NCBI RefSeq assembly: GCF_005405005.1
Contig: NZ_BJDH01000002.1
Location: forward strand, 124,001-188,000
From: Lactiplantibacillus daoliensis
GTDB taxonomy: Bacteria > Bacillota > Bacilli > Lactobacillales > Lactobacillaceae
Reading direction: 5' to 3'
DNA: 64,000 nt
Part shown: one piece after another, positions 41,437-50,379 of the stretch
Layout of the letters: every line of letters begins with the position of its first letter
How positions within the stretch are numbered: the stretch's first letter is position 1
Translations under genes and position numbers: made by a program
Notes under the pieces: generated by a model
The model's input: the letters and a program-made list of their open reading frames with translations, nothing else
What the model was told of the DNA's origin: nothing
Databases searched by the model: none

Positions 41437-41574
41437 TTAGAAGAAGCCTTTGATAGCTGAGATAACGTTCAAAACGAATTGGTAGAACGTACCGAGTGGT
41501 TGGTTACTTACTGAACTGGTATGTGATGAAGTATGCGTACCTGGTAATAAATGCAAATCACTGAAGAAACTCAT
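41437..41574 (-). CDS. Tandem small peptide, copy 7 (45 aa, subfamily B)
   Basis: 45 residues: MSFFSDLHLLPGTHTSSHTS, then SVSNQPLGTFYQFVLNVISA and IKGFF. NQPxGTxYQF replaces the NDIFGGxHSF of subfamily A while both ends are kept, so it may be the second component of a two-peptide pair. Ribosome site AAAGGAGG. Confidence 0.85.
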   Translation of the reverse strand: MSFFSDLHLLPGTHTSSHTSSVSNQPLGTFYQFVLNVISAIKGFF

Positions 41575-41640
41575 AATTAATTGCCTCCTTTAAGAATTGA
41601 AATGTTTAACTGTTAGGTGCAATAGCACGTCAGCGGTTGA

Positions 41641-41772
41641 CTAGCCCTTAAATGCTGCAATCACATTTAAGATGAATTGGTAAAGCGTCCCAAATGGTTG
41701 GTTGCTTACTGAACTAGTATGTGATGAAGTATGCGTACCTGGTAATAAATGTAAATCACTGAAGAAACTCAT
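41641..41772 (-). CDS. Tandem small peptide, copy 8 (43 aa, subfamily B)
   Basis: 43 residues: subfamily B core NQPFGTLYQFILNVIAAFKG, stopping two residues earlier than copy 7. Ribosome site AGGAGGG. Confidence 0.85.
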   Translation of the reverse strand: MSFFSDLHLLPGTHTSSHTSSVSNQPFGTLYQFILNVIAAFKG

Positions 41773-41868
41773 GTGAATACCCTCCTAAATTAGTGACATA
41801 ATCATTGGTCATGCAAACCGAACTTAAATCATTTAAAAATTCAATTTTTAAACGATTAGGTTACTGAA

Positions 41869-41997
41869 CTATTTAAATAAACTAATCAGATTCAAAATAA
41901 AGCTGTGTAATCCGCCGAAGATATCATTGGAAACTGAGCTTGTATGTGAAGCTGTATGGGTCCCAGGTAAAACATGAAGATCAGTAAAGAAACTCAT
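41869..41997 (-). CDS. Tandem small peptide, copy 9 (42 aa, divergent subfamily A)
   Basis: 42 residues, first gene of the array: MSFFTDLHVLPGTHTASHTS, then SVSNDIFGGLHSFILNLISL and FK. Shortest and most divergent, with the tail replaced by LFK. Ribosome site AGGGGG. About 130 bases of leader separate it from the candidate promoter. Confidence 0.85.
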   Translation of the reverse strand: MSFFTDLHVLPGTHTASHTSSVSNDIFGGLHSFILNLISLFK

Positions 41998-42123
41998 TTT
42001 GTTAACCCCCTAGATTATTTTTTAGAACTGCACATCACTCAAATGAAAATAATAAATTCATATAAAAATCTTACTTTCTTCACTCGATGTGTATGTGAAA
42101 CAAGTAACCTTGTTTACGAGTAA

Positions 42124-42153
42124 ATACTAACCAATCAACGGCAGTTGAGTCAA
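42124..42153 (-). promoter_or_regulatory. Candidate promoter of the peptide array
   Basis: TTGACT (42153-42148), 18-base spacer, TAGTAT (42129-42124) on the minus strand, about 130 bases before copy 9. Boxes are fair but not perfect. Confidence 0.45.
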
Positions 42154-42556
42154 TAAAATAACTAATATTCGAATGAATTACAGGTAGTATCACATTACGA
42201 CCTCAAATGTACATACTGTGTAACAAACAAGTACTTAACTAAGATACTAAAAACGCTCTGAACCCAGGGCACGCTTGACGGAGTTACTGATTGTCTTTTG
42301 TCCTACCAAGTACCCTATGAAAACCACTTATACCGCTGATTTAACAAGTAACCGCTTAACACCTGATAACCAGATTTTTGTCCATAGGTCAATTTGTGTT
42401 GTCATAACGATTGATTATATTGCCCCCTTTTTTTGTGTTTTTTATAAATAATTTCTATTCAAACTAGAATAAATAACTAAATCCACCTGCTATCATCAGT
42501 TGTTTTTATCAATTTTAAGTCACCACACTTTTACCAGTATTTAACACAAAATCTGC
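42154..42556. other. Intergenic region upstream of the peptide array
   Basis: About 400 AT-rich bases, no gene seen on either strand. Short palindromes such as TTCTA-N7-TAGAA near 42451-42467 may be operators. This is where regulation of the peptide operon should reside. Confidence 0.5.
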
Positions 42557-42603
42557 TAAAAAGAGCCGTTCACAATCTCGGCGATTGTGAACGGCTCTTT
42601 TTA
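42557..42603 (-). terminator. Terminator of the MacB-like/GtfA-like/ABC operon
   Basis: Stem AAAGAGCCGTTCACAATC/GATTGTGAACGGCTCTTT, nearly perfect, followed by T residues on the minus strand. It separates the exporter operon from the peptide operon. Confidence 0.92.
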
Positions 42604-42640
42604 TTTCACTTTTCGATGACTTTGACTCAAATTAGCCACT

Positions 42641-44419
42641 TTAACCGTGCCGATATTGCAACTGATAAAAGTCGCGATAACTGTCATGGGTCGCCAACAA
42701 CTGATCATGATTACCATCACCAGTAATTTGACCGTGTTCCATAAATAGAATCCGTGGATAAGCCTCAATCTGATTCAAACGATGCACAATTGTAATCGTC
42801 GTCAAGTCCTTCGGCAACGTTGCTAATAGTTCCGTTACCCGTTCCTGATTACGATTATCTAGACTGGCCGTCGCTTCATCCAAGATCAACAACGATGGCT
42901 TACGCACCAAAGCACGCACAATTGCTAACCGTTGTCGCTGGCCCCCAGAGACGTTCAAGCCACGTTCACCGACATCAGTATCTAAGCCTGCTGGTAGCTC
43001 CTGAACCCAAGCTGTAAGACCGACTTGGCCTAACAAATCAACTAAATGCGTGTCACTAACTGCTGTCGTCGACCCTAATAATAAATTATCCCGAATTGTG
43101 CCAGGCATTAAGTCGACTTCTTGACTAACATAACCAATCCGATTACGTAGCGCTGGGATGGCAAAGTCCACCATAGGGTCGCCATTGATGGTCAAATTCC
43201 CACTAGTTGGTGCGTAATATGACTCTAGCAAGGACACTAAGGTCGTCTTACCACTCCCACTTTCACCAATCAACGCGATTCGTTCCCCTTGTTGAATGGT
43301 CAAATCAATATCTTTCAAAATCATTTTATCCGTTTGATAGCCGAAATTAACGTGATCAAAACTAATTTTGTCAATATTTGCTAAATCTTTGCCGTCAACC
43401 CGTTTATCTTCAACGGGACTATCCAGGATATTATCAATCCGTTCCGTTGCCCCTACCGTTTGTTGAACAGCAGTGACTAAACCTGTCACACTACTCAAAG
43501 GTGAAATCATCTGGACTGCGTACATCAAGAACGCCACCAAGCTACCAATCGTGAGTGCCTTAGTTTGAACCAGAATTCCGCCATACACAATAATGATAAA
43601 AATGGCAGCTAACAAAATAATGTTCAAAATTGGATTCAAAATGGAAACTAATTTGATTTGATTGACGCTGAAACCTTTAATGCGATTAACCTGATCCGTC
43701 CCTTGTTGTTTCAAAGACTTTTCAGCAACCATTGCCTTGACCAAACGATTTTGTGAAATCATTTGAACAGCTGCACTGTTCAAGTTGGCAGTTTCCTTTT
43801 GAATTGCTTTCGAAATCCGCGCCAGAATCTGTCCCATTGGCACAATAATCGCTGCCATAATTGGCACAATAATCAAAATAATAATAGTCAACTTGAAATT
43901 TAACATCAACATCAAGACCAGCGACCCAATGATCGAAATAATCCCGTTGATCGCATTTGAAAATTGGCTGGAAATCAATTCAAAAATCGTCGAAGTATCG
44001 TTGACGACCCGACTGGAAAGTTCACCGGTTCGATTTTGATCGAAGTACGGAATCGGTAAGTCCACGATATGTTCCCACAACTTGCTACGTAGTGTTGAAA
44101 CCGCGTCAACTCCGGTGTAGTTCAGTAAAAAGCTCGAACTAACACTTGCCAGCAATTGAAACACAATAATCAAGGACAACTGCACAAGTAAGTGACCAGA
44201 TGTTCCATGATTAAAAGCATCAATAAATTGTTTTAATAATAAGGTAATTGATAAACTACAGATCGTTGCCACAAAGGACAACAGGATGCCGACTAAGAAC
44301 AGCCCCTTTTTCGGGTGCGCATAATGCGTAATTAACCGTAATAAATCCCGCGTCCCATATTTGCGATGCGACTTGTGATCAACTAAGTTATCAGCTGATG
44401 TTACCGATTGTGTTGCCAT
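42641..44419 (-). CDS. ABC exporter, six-TM half-transporter with ATPase
   Basis: 592 residues. Six-helix membrane domain (about 35-330) and ATPase with Walker A GESGSGKTTLVSLL, signature NVSGGQRQRLAIVRAL, Walker B LLILDEATASLD and H-loop VHRLNQ, all canonical, so it can act as a homodimer. There is no N-terminal C39 peptidase domain, so it does not cleave double-glycine leaders. Its start overlaps the glycosyltransferase stop by 29 bases: coupled translation. Best guess: exporter for the leaderless peptides or an immunity pump. Confidence 0.88.
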   Translation of the reverse strand: MATQSVTSADNLVDHKSHRKYGTRDLLRLITHYAHPKKGLFLVGILLSFVATICSLSITLLLKQFIDAFNHGTSGHLLVQLSLIIVFQLLASVSSSFLLNYTGVDAVSTLRSKLWEHIVDLPIPYFDQNRTGELSSRVVNDTSTIFELISSQFSNAINGIISIIGSLVLMLMLNFKLTIIILIIVPIMAAIIVPMGQILARISKAIQKETANLNSAAVQMISQNRLVKAMVAEKSLKQQGTDQVNRIKGFSVNQIKLVSILNPILNIILLAAIFIIIVYGGILVQTKALTIGSLVAFLMYAVQMISPLSSVTGLVTAVQQTVGATERIDNILDSPVEDKRVDGKDLANIDKISFDHVNFGYQTDKMILKDIDLTIQQGERIALIGESGSGKTTLVSLLESYYAPTSGNLTINGDPMVDFAIPALRNRIGYVSQEVDLMPGTIRDNLLLGSTTAVSDTHLVDLLGQVGLTAWVQELPAGLDTDVGERGLNVSGGQRQRLAIVRALVRKPSLLILDEATASLDNRNQERVTELLATLPKDLTTITIVHRLNQIEAYPRILFMEHGQITGDGNHDQLLATHDSYRDFYQLQYRHG

Positions 44420-45968
44420 AACGATGATCCTCCCTCATTGCTTGGATATCTGGTTGCACCACTCGGTCATTCCAGTGTTGCCAAACCATGGCTTCTGAAA
44501 AACGAGCACTATTACCATAAGCAGCTTCACTCATCATTGCCAATTTTTCTGGTTGTTCAAATAAACTCAAAATAACCTGACCCAGTTCCAATAAATTATT
44601 GGCCGGCACTAACCGACCGTTCTTCCCATCCGTAATCATTTCAGATGGCCCATATTTAATATCATAGGCGACCACGGGAACGCCATGACTCAGCGATTCC
44701 AAAGTTCCCAAGTTAAAACCTTCATACGAACTCGTTAAGACCATCATTTGAGCCTTATTATAAACATCCGTTAAATCATTTCGAAACCCTTTGAAATGAA
44801 TAAATGACTGCCACTGTTGTGAATCAACGAGGGTCCGCAGCTTTTTGTCTTCCTTGAAACCAGTCCAAGAATCGCCGTAGCCGTAAATATCCAAAGTCGC
44901 CTGCGGATACTTACCATGTACATAAGCGACTGCCTTAATCAATTGATCTAATTGTTTTTCAACCGATAGCCGCGCAATCGCGATAATTTTTCCAGGTGTT
45001 CTTTCACTGAAATCAATGGGCTTGGTCCCCATTTGTTCATCACTGACACTGCCGACCGGAATCGGAATCGTCGGTACCACATTATGGATATGGTTCGTCA
45101 TATCTTCACATTCCGCCGCAGTTGACATGATAAAGCCAGCCATTTGGTCTGCGTGATCTAGGCCGATTTGGGTGTATGGCACAATCGGCGAGTTAACAAC
45201 GTCCAGTGGGTCTTGTGTGAAGTTGCTGTGTAAAAATTCGTACTTGCGTGCATCCGAAGTCATTTCAACAATCGGATTCATGCCAGCATCGCTACGATCC
45301 ACGATCATCGTGCCACGACCACCATATTCATTATTGAGGGCATCCAAGAAAAAGGCCGTCAATTGATCCCAGTCTTCAAACTCATAGTCGTGCCCATGAA
45401 AATTAAGTAGCCGCTGATGCGTCGCGATTGGCTGCTTTTTGGCATTTGGCCGAAAATACGTCTCCAACACCGGTTCGTGTTTCAAATTACAATGTTGCTC
45501 CAAGACAATATTTTGATTTTGATCAAAATATTGAGCGACTGATAAGAAACCGCGAGTATCATAATAATCGCGCCGACTGACAGCCCCTTGCGGATTAAAC
45601 ACATTGACGTAATCAATGTTTCCCTTGCCGTTTAAGATGAGTGCCTTTTGCCGAATTCCCCGTTGCACGACATCAAACTCGTTCTTATTAATGAGCTCTA
45701 ACGTTTCGCCATTCACCCTTGGATAATTGGCCGGCGTTAAGCCCTCACCTTCATAATCAGTCGTCCCTTGAAAATAATCATACATATTAACCAGAAAATC
45801 ATCATCCAACCCGACCGCACGCATATTCTTATGCAAATCACGTACATAGTTACGTGTCACGATCAATGATGGGACGCGATGCTTTGTAAATAAGCGCTGT
45901 CGTTGAATCATGGCAATTTCAATCGCAGACGGCGTCGAATCAATTTTAGTCGTAATGAAAAAGTACAT
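44391..45968 (-). CDS. GT4 glycosyltransferase of the GtfA/TagE type
   Basis: 525 residues; start ATG 45968 (MYFFITTKIDSTPSAIE) after GAGGGGAA. The N-terminal half carries the GtfA/TagE add-on domain with RRDYYDTRGFLSVAQYFD. The GT-B catalytic half has ARLSVEKQLDQLIKAV, SSYEGFNLGTLESLSHG and AYDIKYGPSEMI, i.e. the EX7E region of family 4. L. plantarum GtfA/GtfB (formerly TagE5/TagE6) O-glycosylate surface proteins, while other TagE homologues glucosylate teichoic acid, so protein or wall-polymer targets are both possible. The GtfB-like protein at 35712 is the candidate partner. Confidence 0.85.
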   Translation of the reverse strand: MYFFITTKIDSTPSAIEIAMIQRQRLFTKHRVPSLIVTRNYVRDLHKNMRAVGLDDDFLVNMYDYFQGTTDYEGEGLTPANYPRVNGETLELINKNEFDVVQRGIRQKALILNGKGNIDYVNVFNPQGAVSRRDYYDTRGFLSVAQYFDQNQNIVLEQHCNLKHEPVLETYFRPNAKKQPIATHQRLLNFHGHDYEFEDWDQLTAFFLDALNNEYGGRGTMIVDRSDAGMNPIVEMTSDARKYEFLHSNFTQDPLDVVNSPIVPYTQIGLDHADQMAGFIMSTAAECEDMTNHIHNVVPTIPIPVGSVSDEQMGTKPIDFSERTPGKIIAIARLSVEKQLDQLIKAVAYVHGKYPQATLDIYGYGDSWTGFKEDKKLRTLVDSQQWQSFIHFKGFRNDLTDVYNKAQMMVLTSSYEGFNLGTLESLSHGVPVVAYDIKYGPSEMITDGKNGRLVPANNLLELGQVILSLFEQPEKLAMMSEAAYGNSARFSEAMVWQHWNDRVVQPDIQAMREDHRYGNTIGNIS

Positions 45969-45988
45969 ACTGCTTCCCCTCACTTCAA

Positions 45989-47986
45989 TTATTCATGTGA
46001 CAGACTTTCAACTGGATCAAGTCGTGCAGCCATGTGAGCCGGTGCTAAGGCCGCCAACAAACTGATAACAACACTGACAGTGACCCCTCCGAGCATCGCT
46101 GCGCCAGAAATCCGCACAATTGGATATTTAATTAAACTATAAACGGCCGCATTCCCCAAGGCTTGCCATAACTGACCAAAGATCAAGCCGACAATCGCTG
46201 CCAGTACCCCAATGGTCAACGCTTCTGCGAAGAATAAGTGACTGATATCACGTTTACGCGCACCCAAGGCCCGTAAGACCCCAATTTCACGGGTTCGTTC
46301 TGAAACACTGACATATAAGACGACAATAATCATGATGGCCGAAACCAATAGTGCAATCCCAGCTACCCCTGTTAAGACGTTAGTTGCCAATCGAATATAA
46401 GTGTTCAATGAATCAACCAAATCACCAATTCCTGTATAATTAAACTTTTGCTTCTTGTCACTAGTCTTAAATTGCTTGATTTGATGTTCAACTGCCTTAA
46501 CGTGCGATAATTTGCTGATTTGGACAATCGTAAAGTTTGGCCGGTAGGTGACATTTTGTTTCTGATACATGGCTTTTAAAGTCTTCGCTGGCACAACCAT
46601 TGAAAGGTCATTACTACCTGTAATCCCACTAACCTTCAGATTACGATTAATTGTCACTGCCGTATTTTTATTATCAACAGCCGACAATTTGACCGTGATC
46701 GACTTATTCAAAGCCTGCTTGTAATGCTTAGTGCCAACCAACTTTTTAGCCAATTTGCGACCAATCAAGACTTCATTACCTTTTGGCCGCTTACCTTGTT
46801 TGATAGTCTTATCCAAAACAGTGGTATTGTCTGTTTGCAAGGAAGACGTAACCGTTTTCTTTTGATAACCAGTTGTCGCAGCTGCTGAATAATAACCGAG
46901 CTTAGCAGAATCAACATAATTGAGCTTGGCTAATTGCTTAGCCTCACTTGCTGTCACTTGAGCATTCTTTTCAGCAGTCGTCTGAGTCTTATTGACTGCG
47001 GCCTTATACTCAGCGGCCGTCTTCGCATCTTTTTGATCAGCCGGATCAACAGCCTTGGTCTTCTTCGACACCTGTACCGCGGTTGGGTTCACCTGTGACG
47101 TAATTTGATGATTCATGTAGTTTTGAATCCCACTACCGAGACCAAGCATGACCACAATACTACTGATCCCAATCGATGATCCAAAGATAATGAGCAGGTA
47201 ACGCAACCACATCCGACGCATGTGTTGCATCGACATTTTAAACATCTGGCGAAAACCTAGCGTCCGATATTTAGTCGGTTTCTTAGCCACTTCGTCAAAT
47301 GGCGCCCCGATCACTAATTCGTCATGAATTTGACCATCATCTAAGTGAACGATCCGTGTTCCATAGTCTGCCACTTCTTGCGAGTGGGTTACGGTAATCA
47401 CCAATTTACCCTCGGCAGCGATTGAATAGAGAATATCCATAACTTCTAACGTATTCTGACTATCCAATGCCCCAGTTGGTTCATCAGCAATGATAATATC
47501 TGGATCACTCGCTAAGGCCCGCGCAATAGCGACCCGTTGCTTTTGTCCACCAGATAATTCATTTGGATATTGATGAGCTTGTGGTTCCAGTCCGACCCGT
47601 TTCAGTAACGAGGCGGCTTTTTTCACTTGTTCAGCATGTGACTGTTTTGTCATCTTTAATGAAAGCAAGACATTATCTAGGACACTTAAATAACTAACCA
47701 GATTAAAGTTTTGAAAGATAAAACCAATTGTTTCACGCCGATATTCTGTCAGACGTCGTTCGTTCATGGAACGGAGCGATTCGCCCTCAATTAACACGTC
47801 CCCTTCATATTGATGATCCAACCCACCGATGATATTCATCAAGGTCGATTTACCCCCACCAGATTCACCTAAGATAGAGATAAATTCCCCGCGATCAAAA
47901 TTCAAATTAATGCCCTTTAATATCACATTTTCGTGGTGATTTAAAGTGTAGGCTTTATGAATATTATGTAGTTCTAAAAAGCTCAT
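45989..47986 (-). CDS. MacB-like ABC transporter (ATPase fused to FtsX permease)
   Basis: 665 residues. N-terminal ATPase (about 1-230): Walker [15 protein letters not shown], signature [15 protein letters not shown], Walker [13 protein letters not shown]. Then one membrane helix (about 265-290), a large Lys/Thr/Ala-rich extracellular domain (about 300-530) and three C-terminal helices with the FtsX motif [20 protein letters not shown]. MacB-type machines extract substrates from the membrane outer leaflet; in Firmicutes they often give peptide resistance. ATG at 47986 after GGGAGGA; 20 bases before gtfA-like, first gene of the operon. Confidence 0.9.
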   Translation of the reverse strand: MSFLELHNIHKAYTLNHHENVILKGINLNFDRGEFISILGESGGGKSTLMNIIGGLDHQYEGDVLIEGESLRSMNERRLTEYRRETIGFIFQNFNLVSYLSVLDNVLLSLKMTKQSHAEQVKKAASLLKRVGLEPQAHQYPNELSGGQKQRVAIARALASDPDIIIADEPTGALDSQNTLEVMDILYSIAAEGKLVITVTHSQEVADYGTRIVHLDDGQIHDELVIGAPFDEVAKKPTKYRTLGFRQMFKMSMQHMRRMWLRYLLIIFGSSIGISSIVVMLGLGSGIQNYMNHQITSQVNPTAVQVSKKTKAVDPADQKDAKTAAEYKAAVNKTQTTAEKNAQVTASEAKQLAKLNYVDSAKLGYYSAAATTGYQKKTVTSSLQTDNTTVLDKTIKQGKRPKGNEVLIGRKLAKKLVGTKHYKQALNKSITVKLSAVDNKNTAVTINRNLKVSGITGSNDLSMVVPAKTLKAMYQKQNVTYRPNFTIVQISKLSHVKAVEHQIKQFKTSDKKQKFNYTGIGDLVDSLNTYIRLATNVLTGVAGIALLVSAIMIIVVLYVSVSERTREIGVLRALGARKRDISHLFFAEALTIGVLAAIVGLIFGQLWQALGNAAVYSLIKYPIVRISGAAMLGGVTVSVVISLLAALAPAHMAARLDPVESLSHE

Positions 47987-48167
47987 ACTAGTTCCTCCCA
48001 TGATTTATTTCGGAGTACGTCCCCACTGATCATTTCCTCATTTATACCATGCGATTAATAGTGAATGATGTAAAGCATTATCGAATACCAGGGGTAACGA
48101 TTTATTCGTGGGACGTTCCAACGTCAAATCCCTTTAATGACAAGGTTTTTACGCCAATCATCCAACC

Positions 48168-48226
48168 AAAAATGCCACCATTTAGACATCAAACTAAGTT
48201 GATATATCTAAACGGTGACATTTTTT
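48168..48226 (-). terminator. Terminator after the small membrane protein gene
   Basis: Long stem AAAATGTCACCGTTTAGA/TCTAAATGGTGGCATTTT with few mispairs and a T-rich tail on the minus strand. Confidence 0.85.
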
Positions 48227-48258
48227 AGATGTGTTTTTAACTCGTAAAAGTAATCACA

Positions 48259-48450
48259 TTATTTCAAAAAACTTTTCTTCGCAACAATCCGGTAGATGGC
48301 ATCACTCAGCCCAGTCACAAACACCAAGATCAGCCCAGCATACTGTAACCAAGGTGCTGCTTGCTGAATGCTAGCAACTTTACTCCCTAGACCAAACATG
48401 ATTAGTCCAACAACAATGACGATACTCTCAATAATATTTAAAGTTTTCAT
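48259..48450 (-). CDS. Small membrane protein, 63 residues
   Basis: Start at the second ATG (48450, MKTLNIIESIVIVVG): AAGGAG lies 8 bases upstream of it but only 2 from the first ATG. Two membrane segments (about residues 7-24 and 35-53) and a basic C-terminus RIVAKKSFLK. No family known to me. Own terminator. Confidence 0.7.
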   Translation of the reverse strand: MKTLNIIESIVIVVGLIMFGLGSKVASIQQAAPWLQYAGLILVFVTGLSDAIYRIVAKKSFLK

Positions 48451-48603
48451 GTCCATACTCCTTGATTGACGTGTCCTGATTGTTAAATCATCGCACGGTC
48501 ACCGAACTTTTGCAACTGGGTTAAAACTTAAGCTTGCTGTTCCACCACGGTAATAATCAGACTATGGAAAATAGTCAAATACTGCCGCTTCTGGATGTTA
48601 CCG

Positions 48604-48740
48604 CTATCATGCGGACGAGGGACCGTACTTTGGCTGGCGCCGTCCCCACAGCACACCGCTTCTGGCTGACGGAGCACTGAATTTGGGCAAGTCTACTTTA
48701 GACGTAACAGTTGCTAGTAATGCTTTTAACCTTTAGCCTA
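48604..48740. repeat. Dispersed intergenic repeat, copy B (partial)
   Basis: 48623-48707 matches 24448-24528, sharing ggctggcgccgtccc, cagcacaccg, ctgacggagc and gtctactttagacgtaa. 48604-48626 matches 24121-24144 (catgcgRacgagggaccg), and the end shares cttttaaccttta-like sequence with copy A. It lacks the left palindrome arm of copy A, so is truncated or a different family member. Confidence 0.65.
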
Positions 48741-48746
48741 ACAACT

Positions 48747-48781
48747 AAAAAACGTCCTCAACACCGAGATGTTGAAGACGC
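48747..48781 (-). terminator. Terminator of pgi
   Basis: Stem GCGTCTTCAACA/TGTTGAGGACGT with TCTCGG loop, then TTTTTT on the minus strand. Confidence 0.92.
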
Positions 48782-48806
48782 TCAAATTTTTTAAATTTTA
48801 TTGTGC

Positions 48807-50156
48807 TTATTTAAGGCGTGAGGTTAACTTCTTAGTTAATTCTTCGTAGCCTGGTTTGCCAAGTAAAGCGAACATGTTGTTCTTGTAAGCTTCGACACCT
48901 GGTTGGTTGAATGGATTGATCCCGTTCAAGTAACCAGAAATAGCAACAGCTGATTCGAAGAAGTAAATCATGTAGCCCAAGGTGTAAGCATCTTGGCTAG
49001 GAATGTTAACGACCATGTTAGGAACACCGCCATCAACGTGGGCCATAATAACCCCTTCAAAGGCTTTGGTGTTAACTTGTGCCATCGTCTTACCTTCAAG
49101 ATACTTCAAACCATCAAGGTTTTCAGCTTCTTTAGGGATGTCAACGTCACTAGTGGCGTTTTCAACTTTGATGACAGTTTCCATCAAGTTACGACGACCT
49201 TCTTGGATATATTGACCCAATGAATGTAAGTCAGTCGTAAAGTTAGCTGATGATGGGTAGATACCCTTTTGGTCTTTCCCTTCGGATTCGCCCATTAATT
49301 GCTTCCACCATTCTGAGAACATCGCCATATTTGGTTCGTAGTTTTCAAGAATTTCAGTAGTATAGCCCTTCCGGTATAAAATGTTCCGGAAAGCAGCATA
49401 TTGGTATGCTTCGTTCTTAGTCAAATCAGCATCACTGTATTGACTGCGACCATCAGCAGCACCCTTCATTAATGAATCGATGTCGCCGCCTGAAACAGCA
49501 ATTGGCAATAAACCAACTGGGGTCAAAACAGTGAAACGACCACCAACATCATCAGGAATAACGAATGTTTCGTAACCTTCAGCGTCGGCTTCTTGCTTCA
49601 ACGCACCACGTTTGCGGTCAGTTGTGGCAAAAATACGGCCTTTGGCAGCTTCTTCACCATACTTAGCAATTAACTTTTCCTTGAATACTCGGAAAGCGAT
49701 TGATGGTTCAGTCGTTGTCCCAGATTTTGAGATAATGTTAACAGAGAAGTCACGGTCACCGATCATGTGCACTAGATCGTTGACGTATGAAGGTGAGATA
49801 GAGTTCCCAGCAAAGACAACTTGTGGGAATTTACGGTCTTCACGTGAAAGTGATGACCAGAATGTTTCATGTAAGAATTCAATGGCTGCCCGGGCGCCGA
49901 GGTATGAACCACCGATCCCGATTACTACTAAGACATCTGAGTCTGATTGAATCTTCTTTGCTGCCGCTTTGATGCGGGCAAATTCTTCCTTGTCGTAATC
50001 TGTTGGTAAGTCAATCCAGCCGCGGAAATCATTTCCGGCGCCAGTGCCTTCACGCAGCTCCTTGTCAGCAGCTGTGACCATAGCTTGCATTTCGCCAAGT
50101 TCGTTATCATGAACGAAGTTAGTTAAATTAGAGCTGTCAAATGAAATGTGTGCCAT
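48807..50156 (-). CDS. pgi: Glucose-6-phosphate isomerase
   Basis: 449-residue cytoplasmic enzyme interconverting glucose-6-P and fructose-6-P. Phosphate-binding [15 protein letters not shown] (about residues 141-155), [16 protein letters not shown], and the signature region [18 protein letters not shown] near the C-terminus. Full length for the Firmicute type. TATAAT at 50200-50195 is its probable -10; terminator downstream. Confidence 0.97.
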   Translation of the reverse strand: MAHISFDSSNLTNFVHDNELGEMQAMVTAADKELREGTGAGNDFRGWIDLPTDYDKEEFARIKAAAKKIQSDSDVLVVIGIGGSYLGARAAIEFLHETFWSSLSREDRKFPQVVFAGNSISPSYVNDLVHMIGDRDFSVNIISKSGTTTEPSIAFRVFKEKLIAKYGEEAAKGRIFATTDRKRGALKQEADAEGYETFVIPDDVGGRFTVLTPVGLLPIAVSGGDIDSLMKGAADGRSQYSDADLTKNEAYQYAAFRNILYRKGYTTEILENYEPNMAMFSEWWKQLMGESEGKDQKGIYPSSANFTTDLHSLGQYIQEGRRNLMETVIKVENATSDVDIPKEAENLDGLKYLEGKTMAQVNTKAFEGVIMAHVDGGVPNMVVNIPSQDAYTLGYMIYFFESAVAISGYLNGINPFNQPGVEAYKNNMFALLGKPGYEELTKKLTSRLK

Positions 50157-50283
50157 TTATTATTACCTCTTCCTATACATATTTAACAACTCATATTATA
50201 CAATACGAGCGAACCTAATGAACAGCGCTTACCTCGCTTTTTCGTAAATTTTCGCGAATTATGTAAAAAATAAGCAAATTTAT

Positions 50284-50324
50284 AGCAAAAAAAAGGCGCT
50301 GATAACGAAAAGTTATCGCGTCTG
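50284..50324 (-). terminator. Terminator of the sugar transporter gene
   Basis: Stem GCGATAAC/GTTATC-GCGCC with one bulge and a run of eight T on the minus strand, 55 bases after the stop. Confidence 0.8.
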
Positions 50325-50379
50325 ATTACGTTTTGACCCATAAAAAAATAAATTAACTAATTTTCAAATAATACATTGC

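Larger units (their letters stand above)
40402..41997 (-). repeat. Nine-copy tandem gene array
   Basis: Nine complete genes in one direction; start-to-start distances 225, 198, 163, 164, 164, 184, 165 and 195 bases. Intergenic gaps of 24 to 96 bases all carry a ribosome site (GGGGA or GGAGG type). Copies 3, 5 and 6 are almost identical at DNA level over about 160 bases, indicating recent duplication or gene conversion. No frame-broken copy inside the array. Confidence 0.9.

Noticed and set aside
40402-41997. LPGTH near the peptide N-terminus as a sortase motif
   Set aside because: The fifth residue is histidine rather than glycine, the motif is N-terminal, and no membrane helix plus positive tail follows it in the way sortase substrates require.
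42070-42130. A tenth, degenerate peptide copy (cactcgatgtgtatg resembles the array)
   Set aside because: Only about 16 bases match and no start, stop or frame is kept. It may be a relic but the similarity is too short to call.
42641-44419. Peptidase-containing (C39) bacteriocin exporter
   Set aside because: The N-terminus is short and polar with no cysteine-protease motif before the first membrane helix.
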